A model generated the notes under the pieces. The model was not told the origin of the DNA, searched no databases, and was given only the letters and a program-made list of their open reading frames with translations. Of a stretch of 64,000 bases of DNA, positions 33,770 through 42,900 are shown piece after piece (the first letter of the stretch is position 1; each line of letters begins with the position of its first letter). The position numbers and the translations under genes are program-made. The DNA comes from Labyrinthula sp. Ha (Eukaryota; Sar; Bigyra; Labyrinthulida; Labyrinthulaceae). The stretch is from NCBI GenBank assembly GCA_015227615.1, contig JAALGZ010000002.1, positions 1,798,001-1,862,000 of the forward strand, in the 5' to 3' direction.

Positions 33770-35095
33770 ATGGAACTTGGTAACCAAACAAGTTGCGACA
33801 ACCCATACATAGGTAGGTTAAATCCCCGTGTTATTGTATACAAGAAAGCCTTCATCAGCCTAGGTTTATTCACAATCCTCCTTATTTGGTTCCTCTGGTA
33901 CAAGGGAAGAAAAAACTTTCTTCTAAAAGAAAACCAGGTTGTTTTCTTTCTTTTTCAGTGTTTCTTCGCGAGCATGTATCTCTGTTTTTCCTTAATGTTT
34001 GTTCTTGATGAACCCTCTTTGTTAACCTCCTGTTCTACTAGCATGGTGTTTAAAATGTGCTTCCACATGATCCCTGCACCTACTGTTGCTTATACTTCTT
34101 CTTTGATTTCGAGATCACGATACAATACAAAACTTACAGAGTACTTCAACCAACACGAGTCCTTCCTTTCGCCACTCACTCTAGCAGGAGAACATGCCTT
34201 TTCACTTGAATCTGAATCATTTGGTTCCAAGGAGCTGAAGAGGTTAAAGTTTTTGTCCTCTGACAAGTTTTATTCCTTTTTTGTTCTAGGCACCTGGAGT
34301 TTTTTTGGTTTGGTAACTCTTATTTTGGAAGGGGTTGTCTGCAAGGGATGGATAAAAGGTAACAAATGTGCATTTGAAGAAATAGGTGTTCTAGCTCTTC
34401 AATCAACTGTTCTAGTTGGAACAGTCTTTGCGGGAATCCAAGTCCTAGCAGCAAAATTTAAATACAATAGCCTCTTGGAAGCTAAATTTATACCAAAACA
34501 ATGGAACATAGCTTTTTTTGGTATATTTCTAGGAATCACTGCAGGAGCTGTCCAAGTATTGTATGACCTCTTCTGGTATGATCCAGCCGAGGAAATTTAT
34601 ATTTTTCCTTTTGTTTTCTCTGATATTGCTTTTATGGGTATGCTCCTAGGCTTGTTTTACCCACTCTTCGTTATTCCATGCAAAACAAAGTCTCTTAACT
34701 CTTCTTTAGATACTGATGGATTAACTCTACAAGACATTCTTCAAAACAAAGCAAGTAGAACCTTTTTTCAGGCATTCTTAGTTGAAAATTTGTGTGTCGA
34801 GAACTTACTCTTCATACAATATCTTTATCGCTTCAAAGAAGTTACCCCTTCGCATGCAGAGAGTTTCGCTCAACATGTTTTCAAGAAGTTTATAGCAGAA
34901 GGGTCTATTGGACAAATTAACATTTCTGCAAAAGCGCGAAACCAAGCCAAAACACGAATAGAGCTGAACAATGCTTTTCCTGAAATGTTTAAAGAGGCTG
35001 AAGAACAAGTCATTTTGCTTCTCACATACGATTCCCTACCAAAATTCAAGGCGAGCAACTATTATTCACAACTTGTTCATCACTATTTTGGCTAA
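33770..35095 (+). CDS. 7TM receptor with C-terminal RGS domain (copy 1)
   Basis: Intronless, 441 residues. After a short N terminus with Cys, hydrophobic helices lie at about residues 27-44, 56-78, 90-112, 168-190, 205-228, 245-268 and 282-302. An RGS domain follows at about 318-437 (LQDILQNKASRTFFQAFL, FIQYLYRFKE, FKKFIAEGS, ELNNAFPEMFKEAEEQVILLL). This is the layout of plant AtRGS1 and of many protist 7TM-RGS proteins, which speed GTP hydrolysis by heterotrimeric G-alpha at the plasma membrane. A paralogue lies 2.3 kb away on the other strand. The LTR element ends 281 bp before this start codon and may have displaced part of its promoter. It is convergent with the MORN-like gene, with 90 bp between stops. 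Confidence 0.88.
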   Translation: MELGNQTSCDNPYIGRLNPRVIVYKKAFISLGLFTILLIWFLWYKGRKNFLLKENQVVFFLFQCFFASMYLCFSLMFVLDEPSLLTSCSTSMVFKMCFHMIPAPTVAYTSSLISRSRYNTKLTEYFNQHESFLSPLTLAGEHAFSLESESFGSKELKRLKFLSSDKFYSFFVLGTWSFFGLVTLILEGVVCKGWIKGNKCAFEEIGVLALQSTVLVGTVFAGIQVLAAKFKYNSLLEAKFIPKQWNIAFFGIFLGITAGAVQVLYDLFWYDPAEEIYIFPFVFSDIAFMGMLLGLFYPLFVIPCKTKSLNSSLDTDGLTLQDILQNKASRTFFQAFLVENLCVENLLFIQYLYRFKEVTPSHAESFAQHVFKKFIAEGSIGQINISAKARNQAKTRIELNNAFPEMFKEAEEQVILLLTYDSLPKFKASNYYSQLVHHYFG

Positions 35096-35185
35096 GTTGA
35101 ATATGACCATATATTTAGTCCTCAACTATCTACCTGAATACAGTAGAGCCTTAAGCAATAAACTTCCAGTTTTGTATTGTACACA

Positions 35186-36916
35186 TTATGATATTACTGT
35201 GCTTGGTGGATATGGTGGTCTTTTGGGGGGTTGGGGTGGTTGACTTGGTGGCTTAGGAGGATACTTGGGAGCTTGTGGAGGAGGTGGAGCTTTCGGTGGA
35301 TTTACTTTTGGAGGAGGCGGTTTTGGTTGTACATTGACGTAAAATTTCTTTTCAGGTTGTGTAGGTGGAGGCAAAGGCGGTGGTGGTGTAGAAGGAGGAG
35401 GTGGACGCAGAATTGCAGCTTCTTTAGGAGGATGAGTTGGTGGTTTTATTTCTGAGTATCTCAAACTGAATTCAGACATTTTACTACTCTTGAGAAATAA
35501 TGCTGAAGGATCCGGTAGAGGTGCTTCAATAAGAATTTCGTTAGAACTTTTCTTCTCTGGTTTAAATAAACTTTTCTGCTTCAGTTGAGGTTCTAATTTT
35601 TCTATTTGAGAAACCCCCGCGAAAGTAAAATCAGAAATAGTTGAATCTTTTGTGGTTTCACTTAAATCATCCTCTTGTGGAAGCGAAACTTCTTCAAACC
35701 CAATTTTTTCTATATTCTTCCAAACATCATCTTTCTTGAACAATATCGGCTTGTCTTCCTCTGTCTTATTTTTAAACTTTTCAGTAATAAAATTTTGAAT
35801 ATTTTTTGTCTTGCTATTAAAAAGTGGTTTTGAAATAGTTTCTTGAACTTTATGTTTTTCCGGAGAAATATTTTGTAGCAAAGAACTAGTTCTTGGAAAA
35901 TAACTTTCAGTTTCATCAACTTTTAATACGTCTACCTTGTGCTCAAAAGAATACAAATCATTAAGAATATTTGTCACCGGTTGCTTTTCTGGACTTTCAT
36001 AAATAGAATCTTCAGAAAGGAAAGAAAGCGGAGAATTATTTCTTTCATTTGGATCAAAACTATAATTGTCTTGTGGAGTATAAATTGGTTCGTCAAGAAG
36101 TTCAATCGGATTAGTTTTGGTCGGCCTCAAAGCTGATAAATCAAATTTACTTTGCTGCTTCATTTCGTCAAAAATATTAATATCTATTTGTGGTGACATT
36201 TTTTTCAACATTTGAATGATTCTCGACTTTATCTTAGAAACCTGAGGTAGAACTTTATCAAATACAAAATCATAGACTTCTAAACTTTTATTTAATACTT
36301 CCATAGATTTTTCAACTATAGAGACTACTTCAGTTTCCTCAACCAGCTCTCCATTTAGAAAAACACCAGAAACTGTCTTTGTCGTTGAAGAGTGTTGTCC
36401 ATATCCGGACAACTTCCCATGAACAAATTGACCCAATAAGACATCTCCAAATATGTATTTTACTCCTAATCCATTAATTTCACCTTTAGAAAACACTCCA
36501 AGGGATAAATTATTATTCTGAACAACGACACCAATACCATTTAATTCCCCTTCATTAAACTCACCTACGTAGGATGTATTTAAAAGTTCATCATTCAAGA
36601 TACCAAAAACATACTGTGGCTCTCTTTCTAGCGACACGTCATGAACTAGCACTTTTCCTTGAAATGTTTTCTGTTGGATGTTGTCATTACTTAATTCTAA
36701 TAAAGTACCAAAAGTTGTGGCACTAGATTCCTTCACAGCATATTTTCCAAGGAAAAAAACTAACTTATCTTCTAATGGATATTTTATCACAGAAAGTTTG
36801 GTTGGCTTATCAGTTTCTAGTTCAGAAATGAAAGATACTTTAGAATCGATTATACTAACAAATCCGTCTTCATTTGTCATTTTTCTTTCATTGGTCAGCA
36901 AAAACCATTCACCCAA
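35186..36916 (-). CDS. MORN-like repeat and polyproline protein
   Basis: Up to 576 residues from the first Met, or 564 from the Met at residue 13 (36880), which I prefer because it leaves room for a promoter. At about residues 116-180 there are repeats of the form GEFNEGELNGIGV, GVFSKGEINGLGV and GQFVHGKLSGYGQ, degenerate MORN units. The middle is acidic, Ser/Lys-rich and probably disordered. The last 90 residues are largely proline (PPPPSTPPPPLPPP, PPSQPPQPPKRPP), a likely ligand for SH3, WW, EVH1 or profilin-type domains. MORN proteins often act at membranes and the cytoskeleton; a membrane-to-actin scaffold role is an inference. It sits between the two 7TM-RGS receptors and is divergent from the small membrane protein. 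Confidence 0.75.
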   Translation of the reverse strand: MGEWFLLTNERKMTNEDGFVSIIDSKVSFISELETDKPTKLSVIKYPLEDKLVFFLGKYAVKESSATTFGTLLELSNDNIQQKTFQGKVLVHDVSLEREPQYVFGILNDELLNTSYVGEFNEGELNGIGVVVQNNNLSLGVFSKGEINGLGVKYIFGDVLLGQFVHGKLSGYGQHSSTTKTVSGVFLNGELVEETEVVSIVEKSMEVLNKSLEVYDFVFDKVLPQVSKIKSRIIQMLKKMSPQIDINIFDEMKQQSKFDLSALRPTKTNPIELLDEPIYTPQDNYSFDPNERNNSPLSFLSEDSIYESPEKQPVTNILNDLYSFEHKVDVLKVDETESYFPRTSSLLQNISPEKHKVQETISKPLFNSKTKNIQNFITEKFKNKTEEDKPILFKKDDVWKNIEKIGFEEVSLPQEDDLSETTKDSTISDFTFAGVSQIEKLEPQLKQKSLFKPEKKSSNEILIEAPLPDPSALFLKSSKMSEFSLRYSEIKPPTHPPKEAAILRPPPPSTPPPPLPPPTQPEKKFYVNVQPKPPPPKVNPPKAPPPPQAPKYPPKPPSQPPQPPKRPPYPPSTVIS

Positions 36917-36931
36917 TCATATTATCAAAAA

Positions 36932-37384
36932 ATGTCTCTCTTATATTTCTCCCTTTCAAATGGATTGTTTTTTCTTCTCTCAATGCTATTCAATGATTTA
37001 GTTTTTAATCTAGTTTCTGATGAAAATATCATTCAAAGCTACTATTGCACCCTTTTAGGCTCATTCTTCTCATTTCCTGAAGTATTTCGTCTTATTCTGC
37101 CTTTTTTCTTAATATCACTTCCACTTCTTTACAAACTACTGAATAAACCTTCAGTCGAAGATATTCTAATTTGCTTTCTTTTAGGTATTCTCGGAACCTA
37201 CAGTTTCTATGGATCGGTTTCTTCTGCTTCAAAAATTTGTGATGAAAATCTAGATGCTCAACAAGTTAAAAACTCAATAGAGAAGATGATCAACTACCAA
37301 AAACTTATTTCTTTAGTTGTTGTTTTATCTATTTTTATAACTCATAAACTTTTTCTTAACTCCACAAAATTAAAAACAACATAA
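36932..37384 (+). CDS. small four-helix membrane protein, unknown function
   Basis: 150 residues, intronless. Four hydrophobic segments are visible: near the N terminus (LFFLLSMLFNDLVFNLV), at about 52-70 (LILPFFLISLPLLYKLL), at about 80-98 (ILICFLLGILGTY) and at 127-143 (LISLVVVLSIFI). I do not recognise the family. The start lies only 15 bp from the first Met of the divergent MORN-like gene (51 bp from the second). The stop lies 9 bp from the stop of the convergent RGS receptor. The frame is therefore tightly enclosed, yet the regular membrane pattern argues for a real gene. Confidence 0.65.
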   Translation: MSLLYFSLSNGLFFLLSMLFNDLVFNLVSDENIIQSYYCTLLGSFFSFPEVFRLILPFFLISLPLLYKLLNKPSVEDILICFLLGILGTYSFYGSVSSASKICDENLDAQQVKNSIEKMINYQKLISLVVVLSIFITHKLFLNSTKLKTT

Positions 37385-37393
37385 AACTTAACT

Positions 37394-38677
37394 TTAATAT
37401 ATATCTTTTATACAAATAGCTGAATAAGCTTCCGTTCTCATAAACCGTGGCATCAAATTTAACACGATTAACTTCATCATTTCTTCTTTTGCTTCAGTAA
37501 ACAAATCCTTGGAAATTTCTCCAGATTTAAATTTTTTTTGAATAGTTTGACCCACTGCATAATTCAAATTCATACAAAATGGAGCACTTCGGTCAATAAA
37601 AGTTTCAACAATATATTCTGAAATTAATTTCGCCTGCGTACCAGAAAGAGTTTCAAATAAATTTACATAGTCGATAAAGATCAGAATCTCTACGTGTAAC
37701 TCAGCAATTAAGTTATTCAATAATAAACTTCTGGCAGCTGAGTGAGAAAGTATAGAGTTTAGTATAGCTCTCTTAGTTGTTCTCTTGTTTTCAAAGGTTA
37801 AAACAGATAACTGTAAATGCAATGAGTAAAATAATAACAAACAGGAAATATCTTTTAGAATAAGGACAGTGTAAAATATATACTGGTTTTCTGGATTACT
37901 GAGTTTCAAAATTAAAACTGAAAATAAAGAAAAAGTGAGACTAGGAAGAGTAAACCTCAAAAACAAACTCTTCCAAAAGTTTTTTATCGATGGCAGAAAT
38001 AAAATATGAAATAAAAAATATGTTGAGTTAAACAAGAAAACTGCCAAAAGTAAAACAACAATAAAATGTATATATTCATCAAAGAGAAGCCCTGATATGA
38101 AACAAGAATATACTTCCTCTGTTTCAATTTTAAAACCCATAGCACCAGCTATAAAACTTACATAAATTATGAATATTGTTTGTAATAGAATAATCAACTT
38201 AAAAGCTTTTAGAAAGTAAGTTAAACAAGTAATTTTGCACGAGACTACATAAGACTGATCTTTTGCTTCCACATCCCAAAAGTGATATATATCTACCGCA
38301 GAACGAGGTATCCCAATTTTTTGAGTTGATAAATTTTCATAAAGATTCAGATTAATTTTATTCTTTATAGCAAGAAGAATTTGAGCATTTAGCCAAGGAA
38401 GTAATACCCAAGTTGAAGATAAATGTAGTATTAAAAACACTCCATGGATAAACTTTGTAGTAAATAAAGTAATATTTGAACAAATATACAGAAAAATCAA
38501 AAGATATGGGAAGCTTATTATCCACTTTGATTTTATTTCTATGTCTTTAGAGTTATGTTTTGAGAAGTTGTAGCAGAGAGAAGTTAGAAGATAGAGGCAT
38601 AAGACAACAGAACAAAAAACTTTATATATAAGGAAATAAGAAGGTATAGTTGCATCATTAATTGTTTCATTTTTCAT
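37394..38677 (-). CDS. 7TM receptor with C-terminal RGS domain (copy 2)
   Basis: Intronless, 427 residues. Multiple hydrophobic helices from about residue 12 to 290 precede a C-terminal RGS-like domain at about 305-420 (ILNSILSHSAARSLLLNNLI, ILIFIDYVNLFETL, ISEYIVETFI, then LFTEAKEEMMKLIVLNLMPRF). The helix order and many positions match the receptor at 33770, but identity looks low, so the duplication is old. It is expected to act on heterotrimeric G protein at the plasma membrane. GACTCCAGAGTC lies about 100 bp upstream of its start. Confidence 0.82.
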   Translation of the reverse strand: MKNETINDATIPSYFLIYKVFCSVVLCLYLLTSLCYNFSKHNSKDIEIKSKWIISFPYLLIFLYICSNITLFTTKFIHGVFLILHLSSTWVLLPWLNAQILLAIKNKINLNLYENLSTQKIGIPRSAVDIYHFWDVEAKDQSYVVSCKITCLTYFLKAFKLIILLQTIFIIYVSFIAGAMGFKIETEEVYSCFISGLLFDEYIHFIVVLLLAVFLFNSTYFLFHILFLPSIKNFWKSLFLRFTLPSLTFSLFSVLILKLSNPENQYIFYTVLILKDISCLLLFYSLHLQLSVLTFENKRTTKRAILNSILSHSAARSLLLNNLIAELHVEILIFIDYVNLFETLSGTQAKLISEYIVETFIDRSAPFCMNLNYAVGQTIQKKFKSGEISKDLFTEAKEEMMKLIVLNLMPRFMRTEAYSAICIKDIY

Positions 38678-38844
38678 ATGTTTTATTTAAGATTGAGTTG
38701 ATAATAGATTTATGTGTTTCTTGTAAGAAAACAGATATATAGGTGTAAGAAAAAACAATATTATGGGCGCGGGTTTTTTGACTCCAGAGTCAGATACTCC
38801 TCGCGATCTCATTGGTCAGATCGATTTCCCAAAATTTTTTTCAT

Positions 38845-38925
38845 CATACTTCGTCTGAATAATGGTTACGCAGAATCGCGATTTTTCCATACTTCGTCTG
38901 AACAATCGATGCGCAGAACAATAGT
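38845..38925. repeat. two direct repeats CATACTTCGTCTGAA
   Basis: TCATACTTCGTCTGAATAAT followed by GGTTACGCAGAA and, about 45 nt later, CCATACTTCGTCTGAACAAT followed by CGATGCGCAGAA. They lie inside the inverted-repeat-bounded segment. Confidence 0.6.
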
Positions 38926-39045
38926 TTCCAATACTTGGACAAAAAAGAGAGGGGGCTGAGAACAGAGTGAAGTGTAGTAGAAGATACCAAATACATATTA
39001 ATAGTTAAAAAACATTAAAATGTGAAGTTGCCTGACCATAGCGTA

Positions 39046-39070
39046 GCGGGGAGCTTTTCACGCTTCCCGC
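39046..39070. other. GC-rich hairpin
   Basis: GCGGGGAGC, a 7-nt loop, then GCTTCCCGC: a 9-bp stem with one wobble pair in an otherwise AT-rich region. No T-run follows on the plus strand, so it is not a typical terminator. Confidence 0.5.
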
Positions 39071-39682
39071 GTCTTTAAAAATGGCCCCCATGACTCGGCC
39101 CTCCCTCCCCACTCGGCCTCGATGAAGATGAGGATAAATTTAAATCTTTTTCCATACCTTGAATACAGAAATTTGAAAATATGTGTAGATGTTCATAAGT
39201 AAATATATGAAGTGACATAAATAGAAGTTTAAGACAAATAATTTTGAAAACTGAAATTCGGAATTTTTAAATTTTTGTAGAAATTAAAATTTAAAAATTA
39301 AGTGGATTCGTCATCTAATCTAGGTGCAAGTTTTTTTATCCAAACTAGCTTTCTTTTTTTCTTGAAATACGCATCCTTGAGCCTCATCCCTTTCTTTCCA
39401 ATAATCCTGGACCTTGACTTTTACCTTAGAGTGTTGAAAATAGAGGATTTGTCCGAGCAGCACTAAATCTTGTAACATCTTGTATAATCTTGTTCAATCT
39501 TTGAAAATATGGTTTTTTCTGGGTCCTAGCTTTGTCCTGTCATGTCTTTTATTATGGAGCTGTCATGATTTCAAATTTCTTATCTAGATTTTGTTGGTTT
39601 GTTTTTTTCAAAAAATAATTTTGGGCAATTGAAAATTCGGCCAATGAAAATTTGAAGTATCTGACTCCGGAGTCAAAAAACC

Positions 39683-40439
39683 TTATTCGAAATATTATAG
39701 TTAAAATTTTGTTCAGTTTACCAAAGCTGTCCGTTAAGGACAATAAACCTGGTCGAAATATGTTTGAAAATTTTGGGCTCTGAATAAAAAGATGCAAATC
39801 TCTCACTTCAAGTTGAACCACTCCGTTCAAACCTCCTAGGAGATCCTAAAGCATGAAACCATTGGTCTCTGTGTTAAATATTAGCTTTGGTCCCTTAAGT
39901 ACATAAAAATTAAGATCTCTTCTTGATTACACCAAAGATTTTGAAGCTTTGATGTTGGAAGAATTGAACTTTAATGCTACAAGAGAGAGGAATACCTTGA
40001 GAACGTCAGAATCAGAACAGGAAATTGAGTTTTATTGAAACTGTCGAACTGTAAAGGACATGTCGTAGTTTTCTTGTTCCATGAAGTCTCTGAGAGATCT
40101 CCAAGTATGTAGGTTTGAAGCTTCTGCATCTTTAGAATTGTGGTAAATCTATCTTGAAAAGCCCAAGTCATCATAGTGAATTGGTGTGCCTCACACTTCG
40201 GCAAAAGCATGGATGAATATAAATTATTTGTCCCCAATACTACGAAAACATTATTGTAAATTATTAAACAAAGATTTGTACTTATGGGTGGTGACATGAA
40301 ACTACAAATCTTTAGAAATTTTAAAGAATGTGAAAATACCTATGTATTCTTCGACATGTCAAATAGAAATGGAAAGATCTTAGTATAATGGAAAATTAAG
40401 CGCGGATATGAGATTGTTAGCTTTCAATTCAAATAAAAA
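39683..40439. other. intergenic, nothing recognised
   Basis: Short minus-strand frames (39552-39830 and 39977-40297) show no family resemblance. The LINE remnant begins a little downstream. Confidence 0.4.
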
Positions 40440-42900
40440 GAGAGAGATAAAAATGAATATGTCAAGTATTACCAAAACGGTACCAAGCAAGTTAGGTCTT
40501 AAACAAACTTCTAAGTAACAATCAAGTTGCAGGTAACTTGTCGCTTACAGCTGTGAAGAAAGTATTAGCTAGATTCAATGGAGGAATGGATTTTGATCAG
40601 GAATCAGCATCGATAAAGTCCCTTTCAATCATTTCGCACAAACCATTCCTGCATCTAGCAAAGCCATATGTCAGCTTACTGCTGAAAGAGTGAAACCTGA
40701 CGTACTTCATCAACAAGTAGATCAATCAAGAATCAATGAAGTTATCTCACAAAGAAGATAGGTGTGAAATCCTGGCTAGTAATACAACTTTAGTTTTGAC
40801 GGAAAACGTCCTTCCACAATACCTTCTCATTCCCAATGTACAAACCCCGAATTTACAGACATCATATTCGTCCGAAGGCGAAGAAAATGTACAGTTTCAA
40901 TGCGAGAATTAAGTAAATTGCTCAACAATAAGGTGCAATCTAGTATACTAAGGATAGAAACATCGGTTAAAAAAGGTACCAAGCAAAGTCCAGCAGTTTC
41001 TCAGTGGCACTAGGTCTAGACAAGCCTTTATACTTACCAACTCATTCGAGTCAAATAAGAAACTGCAATCCAGGATTACCAACGATGGCAACAGAAACAA
41101 GGTAAATGTAGAACTCAGATTGAAAATACTTCGGGAATATATGAAAAGACAGAAAATACCTCCAACGCCGAAAGTATAATTCACTCCAACTGCAATAGAG
41201 TTTTATCACACTCTAATTCTTGAACAGATTCTTCATGAAAACATAGATGCACATCCTCCAACAGCAGATGAAGAGATGAAGACTACGACGCTAATCAAAC
41301 AAAACTGCTGTGGTGGTTAAGACAGAATTCCAAATGGATTGCTAAAGACTTCAGGAAAATGCACTAATACTGTACTTGTGAGGTTAAGAGATATTGTAAG
41401 TACTGAACTGATCGGGGGGAAAAGATCTCAGATCCAGGCAGCAACCAGACTTCTCACGTCCATAAGCAAAAAAAATGATCAGCACACCCAGGGTTCAACA
41501 TACCCATCACATTATTAAGCATAACCTTCAAACTATAATACAATTTATTAGCCAGAGAACAGCACACATTCATGAAAGAAATCATAAGTAGCAACCAGGT
41601 TTTAGCTCTAAGTTTAGAACCATAAATAAAACCGAAGTCATGTACAGCATTTCTGAGTATCATCTCAGTCGAAATTAAAAGGTTTACCTTTAGCTTTATC
41701 GATTTCCAGAAAGCCTTTGACTTAGTGAGCTACAATTTAATCCAAATCACTTTGAAGGAACAAAAAGTTCTTCTAAACCTCAGGATAATTATTAAATGTT
41801 TATATGGAGTAGCAGAAGTTAATAAGCTTTTAGGTTCTATTAACTAAATGTGAATGGTTCCACAGGAGACTAGCTATCTTCAGCGAATATAACATTAACT
41901 TTTAACTCACTTGTAATACAATAACAGCACAATACATTGCTAATTGTAGCTTTGACTGGTAATCTTATCAACGACTTGGCGTTGATTGACTACCTGATTA
42001 TGATCTTTGAAATAAATGAATATATCTTGAGCTTAATTAACTGACTAAAACAATACAATGTATCTTTTTTTGTAGATCCACATCTCTAAGACCAAAGTTA
42101 TTTTGATAGATGAAAGTCATAATATAATATATATATAGTTGATGGGGGTATCAAAATTTTTCTCACAAGGTTCCACTTAGAATTTTGCGAGAATTTCGTT
42201 AAAGCTAAGTCTATTTAGAAACCCCGCTAGAGAAGTAGACTTTCTAACGAAAGGTATATCTGTCATAGTAAGAGTAAGATATCCACTCGCCATACTAAAG
42301 AGTTAGCAAATCAAGAACTGAAACCACTAGTAAGCTCATTTAAAATAAACGGGGAGGTCATTATGCCAGTGAAAATACTCGTGTATCTGATGATGGAGAT
42401 AAAATTGCCTAACATCTTTTCCAATAACACTAATAAGAATTTGAAACAATTTGTGAAGTAAGTCTACAAGGTTATCGTGTCACCCTTTCCATGAAAAATG
42501 TCTGGAATGACACAAAATGGAGAGCTTCCCAAGCTCTAGTTCTGTCTAAAATATATACAAACAGATGAAATAGCCATATAATGTAAGAATTGAGCGAAAG
42601 TTGCATGAGGCTGCTAGCAAAATAAAGTTCACAGCATACGAAATCTAGTTAAAAATTTATATCTAGGAAGGCAACTTGGAAGACCATAGCAGGGTTCAAA
42701 AATGTCAGAAGGACTATAACATTTCTGTCTAAATCTTACATCACGAGGATCTAACCCAATTTCTAGTTCAAACCCCTCCAATAATACACTAACAAAGAGG
42801 TCGAGTAACACATTCTATCTTAAATCACATCTTGAATTAGGCATAGGCTTTATACCACCTATAAACTTCTCATTAACTTATTGTGGAATAAACCAGGAGT
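40440..42900 (+). mobile_element. decayed LINE (non-LTR retrotransposon)
   Basis: Translation across frames recovers the order of a non-LTR reverse transcriptase. At about 41328 comes DRIPNGLLKTSG. SISKKNDQHTQ follows, like the KKGD block before YRPISL. FSFIDFQKAFDLVSYNLIQI at about 41693 is the FIDFxKAFDSVxH signature. A degraded INDLALIDYLIMIF stands in the YADD position at about 41970. HISKTKVILI (42080) and FKINGEVIMPVKILVYLMM (42340) match the later blocks. Many stops and shifts mark it as long dead. N-terminal sequence may extend to 40440; the 3' end and any tail are not resolved. I cannot set the clade. Confidence 0.75.

Larger units (their letters stand above)
38772..39682. mobile_element. 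segment bounded by inverted repeats with GACTCCNGAGTC core (MITE-like)
   Basis: The left end GGTTTTTTGACTCC...GAGTCAGATACT (38772-38800) and the complement of the right end (39654-39682) match over 29 bases with two differences, and CATTGG follows in both. The interior (911 bp in all) has no transposase-like frame. It has a pair of direct repeats (ATACTTCGTCTGAA...GCAGAA, near 38845-38925) and a 9-bp-stem hairpin. No target duplication was found. The same palindrome occurs singly elsewhere upstream of genes, so the ends could instead be paired regulatory modules. Confidence 0.5.
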
